Source of the DNA: Flagellimonas oceani
GTDB taxonomy: Bacteria > Bacteroidota > Bacteroidia > Flavobacteriales > Flavobacteriaceae
DNA length: 64,000 nt
Direction: 5' to 3'
Assembly: GCF_011068285.1 (NCBI RefSeq)
Contig: NZ_CP049616.1
Coordinates: 786,501-850,500 of the forward strand
The notes beneath the pieces are model-generated. The model was not told the origin of the DNA, did not search any database, and worked only from the letters and a program-made list of their open reading frames with translations. Made by a program: the position numbers and the translations under genes. Of this stretch, positions 9,564 through 17,922 are shown in pieces (positions within the stretch are counted from its first letter, which is position 1; every line of letters starts with the position of its first letter).

Positions 9564-10259
9564 ATGGAAAAGGTGGTTCATCACTTATCGGAAATCTTTG
9601 ATTGGGATTCGAAACAACCAAAAGAACCAAGAACATTGATTTTAGGTTCTTTTAACCCTTATAACCCAACGGACGAAAACCCAACTGATTTCTATTACAG
9701 TAGATTACCTAAAAGGGGGAGTGGAAACAGATTTTGGACAACCATAGGGAAATTGAAATACAATAACCCTAAATACTTCAGAGAAAACCTTGAAAGGAGA
9801 TTTGAGGAGTTAGTTGAATCAGAATTTATGTTTCTTGATTTGATAAAAAGTATAGTGTTCAAATCAGAGGATGAAATGATTTTGGACCAGTTTCTCAACA
9901 AAAAGGTTTATGGAAATTTTGGGGATAATGATATATGGACAACAAAAACAAAGTATGAATCCATTCCCATCAATATCAAGAGAAACTATAATGAAAAAGT
10001 CTTGGAAACCTTATCCAATTCTAAATCCATAAAGAAGGTTATCAATACTCTTGGTGGTGAAAATGGTAATCTTGAATTCAATAAAAGAGAGAAGGAATGG
10101 TCAGAATTCAAGAATCAATTATTTCAAATTTGTGAGTCAAGAGAAATTGAACTTGTTCTTGAATCGGTTAGTCCATCTCCACAGGGTGGTTCATCTGAAA
10201 AACTAGAGAAATGGGTGAATAATCACATCTTAAAAAAATATGTAGAGACTTTTGGTTAG
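9564..10259 (+). CDS. Uracil-DNA-glycosylase-superfamily protein
   Basis: A 231-residue protein resembling the uracil/hypoxanthine-DNA glycosylase fold. LILGSFNP near the N-terminus, then FYYSRLP and GNRFWTTIG, match the family pattern (ILGS-F-P ... FYY ... NRFW). Near the C-terminus LESVSPSPQGGSSEKLEKW matches the conserved L-P-S-x-S-P loop. Such enzymes flip out and excise damaged or modified bases. The start is ATG 9564; a TTG at 9549 is a poorer choice. It lies 45 nt after hsdR and may be part of that operon. No alanine. The substrate is unknown; a link to GpC avoidance is only a hypothesis. Fold confidence is moderate. Confidence 0.65.
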   Translation: MEKVVHHLSEIFDWDSKQPKEPRTLILGSFNPYNPTDENPTDFYYSRLPKRGSGNRFWTTIGKLKYNNPKYFRENLERRFEELVESEFMFLDLIKSIVFKSEDEMILDQFLNKKVYGNFGDNDIWTTKTKYESIPINIKRNYNEKVLETLSNSKSIKKVINTLGGENGNLEFNKREKEWSEFKNQLFQICESREIELVLESVSPSPQGGSSEKLEKWVNNHILKKYVETFG

Positions 10260-10272
10260 AAATATTGTGAAA

Positions 10273-11154
10273 TTATGTTTTTGGAAGGATATTCACTACA
10301 CCACTTCCTTTAACCTGACCACCTTCGTAATACTCTACATAAGGACCAACCAAATCACCTTTAGAAAAAGTTCCTTTCAATTTTAATTGACCATTTTCAT
10401 AGTAACTTTCAAATGGTCCTTCTCGATTCCCATTTTTGTGAGAACCACTTTCACTCAATTGACCATTTTTTTGGTGATATTTAAAAAATGGTCCATCCTT
10501 TCTACCATCTTTGTAATTAATCAACTCCTCTAGTTTTCCAGTTTCAAAGAACTTTCTGAATTGTCCATCTAGTTGACCCAATTTATAATTACCCGATTCC
10601 ATTGTATTACCATTATAATGATACTTTTCAAATGGTCCGTCCAGTTCTCCCATCTTATAATTACCTTTCTCCAATAATTGACCATTCTCATAATAACTTT
10701 CAAAAGGTCCATCCAACTTACCCTCGATATAATTAGATACAACCTTTAGTGTACCATTTTCAAAATAACCTTTATACAATCCATCTCTATCCCCAAGTTT
10801 ATAACCTCCACTTAACTTTAACTGACCATTGTCATAATAACCCTCAAATGGTCCATCTTTTTCACCTTGTTTGTAATTCCCCTTATACTTCAACTCACCA
10901 TCATCATAATACTTTACAACTGGTCCATCCATAAAACCCTCTTTAAAATTTATTTCAAAAAGAACTTGGTTTTCATCATTTTCGTCAAAAATGATACCTG
11001 TAAAGGGGTCTCCATTTAAAAAAAACTTTTCATTTACTGGGAAACCAGTATTGTCTAATCCAAGATTGGTTTCAGAGATATGAATCCGTTTTCCATTACA
11101 ACTAGAAATAAGAACTGAACCTCCAATTAAGATTAATGTTAAGAGTTTTTTCAT
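10273..11154 (-). CDS. MORN-repeat lipoprotein
   Basis: A 293-residue exported lipoprotein: signal peptide MKKLLTLILIGGSVLISSC with lipobox Cys19. It then has about eight tandem repeats of roughly 24 residues of the MORN_2 type (pattern G-N-Y-K-x-G-x-x-D-G-P-F-x-x-Y-Y-x-N-G-Q-L). Such repeats form a beta-hairpin solenoid and are common in Bacteroidota surface or toxin-associated proteins of unknown role. It is convergent with the glycosylase gene, with 13 nt between the stops. A TAnnTTTG-like sequence (TAGGTTTG on the minus strand, 11174-11181) upstream of the start could be the promoter -7 box. It contains no alanine, even in the signal peptide, which is unusual. Confidence 0.85.
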   Translation of the reverse strand: MKKLLTLILIGGSVLISSCNGKRIHISETNLGLDNTGFPVNEKFFLNGDPFTGIIFDENDENQVLFEINFKEGFMDGPVVKYYDDGELKYKGNYKQGEKDGPFEGYYDNGQLKLSGGYKLGDRDGLYKGYFENGTLKVVSNYIEGKLDGPFESYYENGQLLEKGNYKMGELDGPFEKYHYNGNTMESGNYKLGQLDGQFRKFFETGKLEELINYKDGRKDGPFFKYHQKNGQLSESGSHKNGNREGPFESYYENGQLKLKGTFSKGDLVGPYVEYYEGGQVKGSGVVNILPKT

Positions 11155-11534
11155 GATTAGGTTGATTTGTTATCAAACCTAAGAATTAGTAAGAATATAC
11201 ATCTAGTTTTTGTTGTCAACTTTAGTTTTTAGTATTTAAAATGGGATAGGTTATCAGTTAGTCCTATTATATGAGAAAAATCAAGTTCTTAAAGATTTGG
11301 TCAGATTAAACAATCTTGTCCCATTTTAATTCACTTCCCTTTTAATCTTGACATTATTTACAACACTACTATCAAAAAGTCATCCTGTATATAAAAACCC
11401 ATCCTTTAAGGGTTTTAATAAGGGGGGGAGGGGTACTTTTACGAGAAATTATAAGTATGTTCCCAACAAGGTTAACAAGAAACAGTATATTTAATTGTAA
11501 TCTATTACATTACCCATTTTTATTAAAATTTTGA
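11155..11534. promoter_or_regulatory. Divergent intergenic region with repeats
   Basis: A 380-bp AT-rich spacer between the divergent MORN lipoprotein and DUF285-type lipoprotein genes. It holds an 18-bp repeat (TGTCCCATTTTAATTCAC, 11317-11334, again at 14559-14576) and leader repeat copy 2 (11387-11452). Promoters for both flanking genes must lie here. No gene is seen. Confidence 0.5.
11387..11452 (+). repeat. Leader repeat copy 2, upstream of DUF285-type gene
   Basis: Second copy of the 66-bp repeat found before hsdM (2383-2448). In this copy the arms around CCTTTAAG can pair (AAAACCC and GGGTTTT), which would form a small stem in RNA. The distance to the next start codon (82 nt) nearly equals that of copy 1, supporting a regulatory role. 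Confidence 0.6.
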
Positions 11535-12977
11535 ATGATGTTCAAAGACAAAGTTATAATCATGAATCATTGGATTCGAATTTCAATGTTGGTGTCAACT
11601 CTTTTGGTTTTTAGTTGTTCTAATAATGGGGTTAATGAAGATCCTTCAAGGTTTGATTCTGAACCGGAACCAGAAAATCAAGAAACTAATAACCCCGAAC
11701 CAAATGATTCTAACCAAGGAAATCCAATTTATTTGGATGAAAATGGGGTGACTATTAAATCCTATGATTGGGGTGAGGTTGGTGATACAGGAGATGTTAA
11801 CGGGGTAACCTATACTATTGTTGATGAAACATCTTTAAGGGAAATGGTTGAAAACGGTGATTATTATCCAGTATGTACTACCAAAGTTACGAACATGAGT
11901 GAGTTATTAAGGAATTTGTCAAACAATCTAGATATTAGTTCCTGGGATGTTAGTAACGTAATCGAAATGAGTGGAATGTTTTCATACAATGGTTATATTA
12001 ATTCAGATATTACTTTATGGGATGTAAGTGGTGTTACTGATATGTCACTTATGTTTCAGGGTACAAACTTTGACCAAGATATCAGTTCATGGGATGTTAG
12101 TAATGTTGCTAATATGAATGGTATGTTTAGTTTTTCAAGTTTTAATCAACCAATAGATGATTGGGATGTCAGTGGGGTAATTACTATGATAGGTTTATTC
12201 AATTATTCAAATTTTAATCAACCCATAGGTGATTGGGATGTTAGTGGAGTAGTTGATATGAGACAGATGTTTCGAAATTCTAATTTTAACCAAGATATCA
12301 GTTCATGGGATGTAAGTGGTGTCATTGATATGAGTGAAATGTTTAAGGATTCTCCTTTTAATGGTGAAATAGGTTCTTGGAATGTTGGATTGGTTACAAA
12401 TATGAGTGAAATGTTTAAAGGTTCAGGATTTAACCAAGATATCAGTTCTTGGGATGTTAGTAGTGTGAATGATATGAGTCAGATGTTTCAAGTAACCATA
12501 TTTAACCAACCCATAGGTGATTGGGATGTAAGTAGTGTTACCAATATGGTTGAAATTTTTAATCAATCAAGTTTTGACCAACCCATAGGTAATTGGAATG
12601 TTGGTAATGTTACTGATATGAGAGAAATGTTTGGAGATTCCAATTTTAATCAACCCATAGGTAATTGGGATGTAAGTAATGTTACCAATATGTTGGGTAT
12701 GTTTGGATTCTCTAGTTTTGACCAACCCATAGGTGATTGGGATGTTGGTAATGTTACTGATATGAGTACAATGTTTTCAAACTCAGTTTTCAACCAAGAC
12801 ATAAGTGATTGGGATGTTAGTAATGTTACTGATATGTATGGAATGTTTCAAGACTCAAGTGTATTCAATCAAGATTTAAGTGGTTGGAATGTACAATCTG
12901 TTTCTAATTGTACATATTTTGATTCTAACACTTTACAATGGGAACTTCCTAAACCAAACCTCACAAATTGTTGGTAA
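11535..12977 (+). CDS. BspA/DUF285-type repeat surface lipoprotein
   Basis: A 480-residue exported lipoprotein. The signal peptide is MNHWIRISMLVSTLLVFSC, with lipobox Cys followed by an acidic, Pro/Asn-rich tether. The true start may be the ATG at 11562, which gives a more typical signal peptide than 11535. From about residue 115 there are some 14 tandem repeats of about 24 residues with the core W-D-V-S-x-V-x-x-M-x-x-M-F. This is the DUF285 'Mycoplasma/BspA surface' repeat, thought to form a leucine-rich-repeat-like solenoid. Repeats at DNA level are conserved enough for slippage. It contains one alanine (GCT near 12108). Role inferred: adhesion or surface recognition. Confidence 0.85.
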   Translation: MMFKDKVIIMNHWIRISMLVSTLLVFSCSNNGVNEDPSRFDSEPEPENQETNNPEPNDSNQGNPIYLDENGVTIKSYDWGEVGDTGDVNGVTYTIVDETSLREMVENGDYYPVCTTKVTNMSELLRNLSNNLDISSWDVSNVIEMSGMFSYNGYINSDITLWDVSGVTDMSLMFQGTNFDQDISSWDVSNVANMNGMFSFSSFNQPIDDWDVSGVITMIGLFNYSNFNQPIGDWDVSGVVDMRQMFRNSNFNQDISSWDVSGVIDMSEMFKDSPFNGEIGSWNVGLVTNMSEMFKGSGFNQDISSWDVSSVNDMSQMFQVTIFNQPIGDWDVSSVTNMVEIFNQSSFDQPIGNWNVGNVTDMREMFGDSNFNQPIGNWDVSNVTNMLGMFGFSSFDQPIGDWDVGNVTDMSTMFSNSVFNQDISDWDVSNVTDMYGMFQDSSVFNQDLSGWNVQSVSNCTYFDSNTLQWELPKPNLTNCW

Positions 12978-13065
12978 TTTTTCAAAATAGTATTTTCAGC
13001 AATCCATTTAATCGGTAATTTTTTTGTTACCATTTAATTCACCTCCTTTTTAATCTTAATATAAA

Positions 13066-13130
13066 AGAAAACAAGGAAAGATTGATTCAATTGTTTATCC
13101 CTAAACCTGAATTGTTGAATCAGTTGAGGG
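13066..13130 (+). pseudogene. Duplicated 3' tail of hsdR
   Basis: This 65-bp piece matches the end of hsdR (9449-9513) with about five mismatches and encodes the same C-terminal residues (ERLIQLFIPKPELLNQLR against ERLIQLFISKPELLNQLR). It runs on past the place where hsdR stops and is not part of any convincing gene. Inferred: the scar of a second hsdR end, left when the glycosylase-to-DUF285 block (about 9.5-13.06 kb) was inserted or exchanged next to the R-M operon. Confidence 0.75.
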
Positions 13131-13145
13131 ATTTAAGGAAGTATT

Positions 13146-14456
13146 TTAAAAATCGAAATCCGGACCCTGTTGGTCTATATCCATGTCCGAATCATAGTTT
13201 GGATACGTACTTATATCATTGTGATCGAAATTTGAATATCCCTGATAATTTTGTTCTTCCAAGAAATCATCATTCCTATTGTTTTCATTTAATTTATCAC
13301 TTCCGTCTATACATGGTAAAAATTTATCGGAATTTGAATTCCTATTGGATTCTAAAAGTTGTTCAATGTCATGTTCTGAAATGAATTCTAAGTATAGAGA
13401 ATAGATTGTCTTGTTTTCAACTAAAGAAGATAAATAATTTGCGAACGGGTAAAGTACATCCTCCCCAAAACATGACCATTTGGAAATATATTTTGAAAAA
13501 AAACTATAAGACCACGGTAACTTTGGATTTCCAGAAAGATTTGACCAAAACCATTTATCCTTGTACTTTTCAATAAGATATTCTGACCAAGGAACCGAAG
13601 TATTTAGAGATAAATTTACCCAATCGAGTTTTTCCTTATATTTTTCAATCATTGAACTCGTCCATATAATTTGGTTGTTATAAGATAATTCACTCCAATC
13701 CCAAAAATCCACAAATTCCTCAATCAGTTCTTCAGTCCAAAGAATATTAGTGTTAGATGAAATTCCATGGGTTGTTAAAACATCATCTTTCATCTTCTGA
13801 ATAGATTCTTTTGTCCATGGGATTTTATTTGTGACGAAGAATCTTGAACCTATATTACCAAACTTCTTTTTGAGTAATTCTTTTGAAAGGAAATTAACTA
13901 ATCGTGGGTTGTTATATAATCCCTGTAAATCCCATTCATCTTCATATTTAAGAAATAATTCATCATCCAACCTTAAGGAGGAATTAAATGAAATATTATC
14001 CCAATAAAAACCTATTCTATTCTCAAATTTGACCAACATATTTTTATTAAAAGGGATACTTTCATTTTGGGATATATTTTCCCAATTCCAGTAATCTTCA
14101 TATTTACCAATAAATGATATGGACCAGGGTAAAGACCTGTTTGATGAAAGTTCATCCCAATTCCAGAAATCTATATATTCATCAATTATTGATTCACTCC
14201 ATGGAATATTAATACTACCTGATAATAACCCTAGTTCCTCCTTCAAATTTTCTAATAGTGAATCCGTGAACGTTATGTTCTTATTTGTACCAAGATAATC
14301 TGATGATAACTTATTAAAATATTCCAAAATGAACTTTTCTGACATAGGATAATATTTAGAAACCATAGTCAGAAGTAAACTTTTATTATTTGAGAAAAGT
14401 TTTTCGAATTCCTCCCTGTATTCTCCACTTTCAATATAAGAGTTGAGATTTTTCAT
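13146..14456 (-). CDS. Repeat protein with LSxN...PWS motifs, function unknown
   Basis: A 436-residue cytoplasmic-looking protein with no signal peptide. Residues from about 75 to 345 consist of roughly ten degenerate repeats of about 25 residues. The consensus is P-W-S-x-x-x-I-x-x-Y-x-D-x-W-x-W-x-x-L-S-x-N, as in IPWSESIIDEYIDFWNW and VPWSEYLIEKYKDKWFW. These are likely helical hairpins with buried tryptophans. The C-terminal 60 residues are Asn/Asp-rich and probably disordered. I know such repeats only from uncharacterised Bacteroidota proteins. It has one alanine (GCG near 13441). It lies near two recombinase-flanked repeats but no operon partner is apparent. Confidence 0.7.
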   Translation of the reverse strand: MKNLNSYIESGEYREEFEKLFSNNKSLLLTMVSKYYPMSEKFILEYFNKLSSDYLGTNKNITFTDSLLENLKEELGLLSGSINIPWSESIIDEYIDFWNWDELSSNRSLPWSISFIGKYEDYWNWENISQNESIPFNKNMLVKFENRIGFYWDNISFNSSLRLDDELFLKYEDEWDLQGLYNNPRLVNFLSKELLKKKFGNIGSRFFVTNKIPWTKESIQKMKDDVLTTHGISSNTNILWTEELIEEFVDFWDWSELSYNNQIIWTSSMIEKYKEKLDWVNLSLNTSVPWSEYLIEKYKDKWFWSNLSGNPKLPWSYSFFSKYISKWSCFGEDVLYPFANYLSSLVENKTIYSLYLEFISEHDIEQLLESNRNSNSDKFLPCIDGSDKLNENNRNDDFLEEQNYQGYSNFDHNDISTYPNYDSDMDIDQQGPDFDF

Positions 14457-14558
14457 TGAAAAGTTTTTTGTAAGACAATCAAACTTAAAAATAATTAATT
14501 CTAATCGAGAAGTCTTTGTTTTATTCTAATTCTGAGGAACTAAGTAGTTTGATAATAC

Positions 14559-14576
14559 TGTCCCATTTTAATTCAC
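14559..14576. repeat. 18-bp repeat shared with 11317-11334
   Basis: TGTCCCATTTTAATTCAC occurs identically here and at 11317-11334. A partial relative (CATTTAATTCACCTCC, then TTTTTAATCTTAA) lies at about 13031-13058, just before the hsdR-tail scar. The copies bracket accessory modules of the island. They may be recombination footprints or operator sites. Confidence 0.5.
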
Positions 14577-14676
14577 AATAAAAAATAATACACCCGTTTC
14601 ATCTAATAATAACGTAAATACTTGTAAGTCAGTCATTTGTGTTGTATTTTTATTTTGAGATTAAAAATGTAACACC

Positions 14677-15282
14677 ATGAAGGTCAAATACAACAGAACC
14701 TCAACTCTACAACAAGAAGGTGAAAGATTCAAGTTGGACAAAGAGGAATACGATTTAACCATTTTTGATAAGGGAGTATCGGGTAAGATACCATTTTCCA
14801 AAAGAGAAGGTGGTAGGAAACTCACCCATTTAGTTGAGAACGGTGAGGTCAATGAGGTTGTGGTAGAGGAACTCTCACGTTTGGGTAGAAATACCATCGA
14901 TGTCCTAACCACTCTTAAAACCTTTGAGGATAACGGGGTAAATGTAGTTGTCCGGGGGATGGGTAATCTCCAAAGTAAGGTGAACGGTAAAAAGAACCCT
15001 ATTTGGAACTTGATTACATCCGTTATGAGTTCCCTTTATGAACTGGAGAGGGAAAACATCTTGGAGAGAACCGAGATGGGAAGAAAGGTATATGTGATGA
15101 ACGGTGGTAAGTTGGGTAGGAAGGTTGGTTCGATTGAAACAAGAAAGGATTTTTTGAAGAAGGACAAGACCCAAAAAATAATCTCTCTATTGGAAAAGGG
15201 TAAATCCGTCAGGGATATCAGTAGTAGGTTGAGTGTCTCCACCACAACGGTGGTCAAGGTTCGTAAATATGTTGAGGTATGA
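14677..15282 (+). CDS. Serine recombinase (resolvase/invertase type), alanine-free
   Basis: A 201-residue small serine recombinase. Catalytic Ser9 is in YNRTST (family: Y-x-R-V-S-T); the active-site arginine region is ELSRLGRN (about 66-73); ELERENILERTEMGR matches the E-R...I-x-E-R-x-x-x-G helix. The C-terminal HTH (KSVRDISSRLSVSTTTVVKV) binds DNA. It cuts and rejoins DNA at resolution or inversion sites, and on this island may resolve dimers or move modules. The 18-bp repeat lies 100 bp upstream. No alanine: Y-A-R is YNR. Its TGA overlaps the ATG of a 46-residue ORF. Confidence 0.88.
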   Translation: MKVKYNRTSTLQQEGERFKLDKEEYDLTIFDKGVSGKIPFSKREGGRKLTHLVENGEVNEVVVEELSRLGRNTIDVLTTLKTFEDNGVNVVVRGMGNLQSKVNGKKNPIWNLITSVMSSLYELERENILERTEMGRKVYVMNGGKLGRKVGSIETRKDFLKKDKTQKIISLLEKGKSVRDISSRLSVSTTTVVKVRKYVEV

Positions 15283-15419
15283 AAACTATATCCAAGAAAC
15301 GGAAGAAGGAACTTCGTGAAGAATATGAAAGGATAAATGGGTTGAGGTATGTGAGAGGGTTGAAAAAAGAACCCTCTGTAAGTTGGTTTGAATGGGTTGG
15401 ATATAGGGACAATCAATGA
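15279..15419 (+). CDS. Small basic ORF coupled to the serine recombinase
   Basis: A 46-codon ORF beginning in an ATGA overlap with the recombinase stop, a layout typical of translational coupling. The product is strongly basic at the N-terminus (MKTISKKRKKELREEYERI) and ends in an aromatic stretch (SVSWFEWVGY). I recognise no family. Possible roles are an accessory DNA-binding peptide or a non-functional leftover. It has no alanine. Confidence 0.45.
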   Translation: MKTISKKRKKELREEYERINGLRYVRGLKKEPSVSWFEWVGYRDNQ

Positions 15420-15649
15420 ACCATCTCCAACATATCTTGCAGGGTGGTTATGTACCGATCCCAAACAGAGTATATCAATCTTTCATTCCTTTTCATTTTT
15501 GTACTCACATACTCCCTAAAAGGAAAAAACCCCACAATCGATAGTGAGGGACTTTCCTTGTAAACCATAAAATTATTTCAACCCAATTGAGAGGGATGGG
15601 TTCAACCTATTCTCTCCATATACTTTGACTGTAATAATTAAACATCATT

Positions 15650-15790
15650 TTAATCCATTGGAAATTGAGAGAATGTTTCTAACTCTTTCTCTTTAATCTC
15701 ATTCAGTTCCTTCTTTATTTCATCTGAAAGAAGTTTTACAACCTTTTGAATTATTTGATTTCTTTTAGATTTTAGGATTAAGTCTCTCAT
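15650..15790 (-). CDS. Small charged ORF downstream of the 424-residue protein
   Basis: A 46-codon ORF (ATG 15790) overlapping the last 26 bases of the preceding minus-strand gene. It is rich in Lys, Glu and Leu (IIQKVVKLLSDEIKKELNEI), so probably a single long helix or coiled coil. Such overlapping small partners can be antitoxin-like or structural. No family is recognised. The assignment rests on overlap and on the absence of alanine, as elsewhere in the island. Confidence 0.4.
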   Translation of the reverse strand: MRDLILKSKRNQIIQKVVKLLSDEIKKELNEIKEKELETFSQFPMD

Positions 15791-17039
15791 AAATTTCCTC
15801 CAATCTTGATTCGGAACTCCACGAAAACTTGTCAAATTCCTCTTTTTCTTTACTCAATTGTTGTTCTGTAATATCAGGATTAAAATAGAGTATATCGGTC
15901 TTTTTGTTCCACCACCATATATCAACGATATCTTGTTTTGTAACATTTTCTTTTAGGTAGTATTTCTTAATCCATAATCCGTTTTCTAATGTTATCCAAT
16001 TTTGTCCTCTCTTTGATAACAATATATCCCTCATTCTCTCTCTGTTTAATGTGTCATATCCGATACATCCATCATTACCTTCTTCTTCAACTATGATTGG
16101 AACAAATATATTTTCGTAAGTTTCTCTACACTCATCCCATGTTATCGGTTCATAATTTTTGAAGAAATCCCAAAATCCATATGGTGAGTAGTTATACATG
16201 AGAGAATCTGTAAAATCATTAGGGTTGTATTGTTTAAGATATTCATCGTACAAATCCTTAATGTGTTTAATAGTTGTAATCTCAACATCATTTGAAAATC
16301 CATCATAGGAATAACCGTTAGATAAACTGAACTCTCCGTTGATTTCATATAGGTGAATTCTCATTTCTCCATAACCACCCAACTTACTCCATTTTGTAAG
16401 TAAACGATAACAATCTTGATATTTCTCAAACACCTCTTTACTAATCTCTTTTTGTTTATTCCATTTATATGATTCATAATCAATGTTTGAATGATCTATC
16501 GTATATGAGAAATCAATCACATATCCTTTATAGAAGATGTAATTAAAGAAATTACTTAACTCCCCTAAACACCGTTGATACCCATCTGTATTGTAGATTA
16601 GTTTTCCGAGTTTGGTGTTTCCATTGATATAGTTGTTATTTCGTGTTGGTTTCTTTCTAATGTTTTTATCCTTACCAACAACCTCAACACAATCCAGAAG
16701 TCCACTTTCTAATTCTATTTTATATTTTTTAGAAAGGTCCCAATCCATTCTTCTTGGATAGTTAGAGTTTATCTCTTGAAGTTTATTTGATAGGGAATCT
16801 TCATCAACCTTAACAAGGATATCTATGTTGTTGTCCATCAGAGTTTGGTATTCCGAACCACCTACTGAAAAGAACATTAGTTTCTTCCCTTGTTCAGTTT
16901 TTTTAATTCCTTTTTTCATGACAGAAGTTCTCAACTTCTTGGATAATCCTTCATTCAAATGATAGATATCACGATTTAAGATGTTTTGAAATTTACTTCG
17001 TGGTTCTCTTGTTCCCACATACAAATTTTGATTTTCCAT
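15765..17039 (-). CDS. Hypothetical 424-residue protein
   Basis: A large soluble protein with ATG start at 17039 (MENQNLYVGTREPRSKFQN). The N-terminal third contains LMFFSVGGSEYQTLMDNNIDILVKV, whose 'GGSEY ... NNDIDILV' layout is loosely like a nucleotidyltransferase G-S...D-x-D core (D in NIDILVKV). That resemblance is weak. The rest is rich in aromatic and Asn residues, with no signal peptide or membrane span. No alanine in 424 residues. It is probably co-transcribed with the 46-residue ORF that overlaps its 3' end. Function unknown; a toxin or defence role is possible only by context. Confidence 0.65.
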   Translation of the reverse strand: MENQNLYVGTREPRSKFQNILNRDIYHLNEGLSKKLRTSVMKKGIKKTEQGKKLMFFSVGGSEYQTLMDNNIDILVKVDEDSLSNKLQEINSNYPRRMDWDLSKKYKIELESGLLDCVEVVGKDKNIRKKPTRNNNYINGNTKLGKLIYNTDGYQRCLGELSNFFNYIFYKGYVIDFSYTIDHSNIDYESYKWNKQKEISKEVFEKYQDCYRLLTKWSKLGGYGEMRIHLYEINGEFSLSNGYSYDGFSNDVEITTIKHIKDLYDEYLKQYNPNDFTDSLMYNYSPYGFWDFFKNYEPITWDECRETYENIFVPIIVEEEGNDGCIGYDTLNRERMRDILLSKRGQNWITLENGLWIKKYYLKENVTKQDIVDIWWWNKKTDILYFNPDITEQQLSKEKEEFDKFSWSSESRLEEIYERLNPKI

Positions 17040-17210
17040 AATACTTTGTTTTAAATTTTAATATTGATTCTCACTTCTTTAACCAGGGGGAGAACCTCTC
17101 CCCCAATCACAATACTAAAATACGGGATGTGGGTGGGGTGCTAATTAGATGATAAATTGTTTCCCACCCAAATAGATTGGAATCCATATCTTTGTGAAAA
17201 AGGTTTGGGT

Positions 17211-17888
17211 ATGGAGTATCAGAGTAAGGGAAGGAAGTTCTTTATAGATTATCTCCCGAAGGTGGTTTTCAATGGGTTCACAAAGGAGGAACGAAGTACT
17301 TACAGTAAGTATCGTCACCATCATCTGAAATACCACAGACAAATACAAGAAGTTGAGGAATTGGAATCTCAATTGGAGGAATTGAAATCTTTGATCGGTG
17401 AAAAGAAATCATCCATTAAAAGATATCAAAAGGAGTTGTTCAAACACTTTGATAAGGTGAAACATCTTGGTAAGGAACTGGATTTCAATTCATGGGTTGA
17501 GGTAGAGTGGAGAAACAAAAAGAAATGTAAAGAGAATCCCAACCTTGAACCGAACAAAAGGGTGGTTGTGATGATTCAATATAAACTTGGAACTGATTAT
17601 AAGAAGAAGAAAATTTCTTGTGGTCCTTGGGAAGAAATACCTGAAATACTCAATCAATACAAAAACAGGAACAAGGATTACTCCACGGTGGGTGAAGATG
17701 ATTTAAGATTGGATATACAATGGGGTTTCGTTGATGGTTATACCAAATACCATTTGTACAAAAACGGGTATCTTGAATTTCATAATACACCCCATAACCT
17801 GAAAGGTGTGATTGAGTGGTTTAATCAGTATGATGAAGAATATGGGAAAAGAAAGAGTATGGAGTGGTCTTACATGGATTACAATTGA
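17211..17888 (+). CDS. Hypothetical coiled-coil protein
   Basis: A 225-residue protein; I use ATG 17211 (MEYQSKGRKFFIDYLPKV) rather than the TTG at 17157. Residues about 35-85 are a coiled coil (EVEELESQLEELKSLIGEKK then KKSSIKRYQKELFKHF). The C-terminal half is probably an alpha/beta domain (GTDYKKKKISCGPWEEIPEI ... YHLYKNGYLEFHNTP). No known family, no signal peptide, no alanine. Its last 10 bases overlap, convergently, the end of the HTH gene split by the neighbouring IS. Confidence 0.6.
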   Translation: MEYQSKGRKFFIDYLPKVVFNGFTKEERSTYSKYRHHHLKYHRQIQEVEELESQLEELKSLIGEKKSSIKRYQKELFKHFDKVKHLGKELDFNSWVEVEWRNKKKCKENPNLEPNKRVVVMIQYKLGTDYKKKKISCGPWEEIPEILNQYKNRNKDYSTVGEDDLRLDIQWGFVDGYTKYHLYKNGYLEFHNTPHNLKGVIEWFNQYDEEYGKRKSMEWSYMDYN

Positions 17889-17922
17889 TTACCCATCTTT
17901 GATTCTTCCCATTCCATCAAAT

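Noticed and set aside
11900..12900. CRISPR-like regular repeats
   Set aside because: The 72-bp periodicity comes from coding repeats of the DUF285-type protein; there are no spacers or cas genes.
13082..13384. ORF of 100 codons on the plus strand
   Set aside because: Its first 17 codons are the duplicated hsdR tail; the rest is antisense to the repeat protein at 13146-14456.
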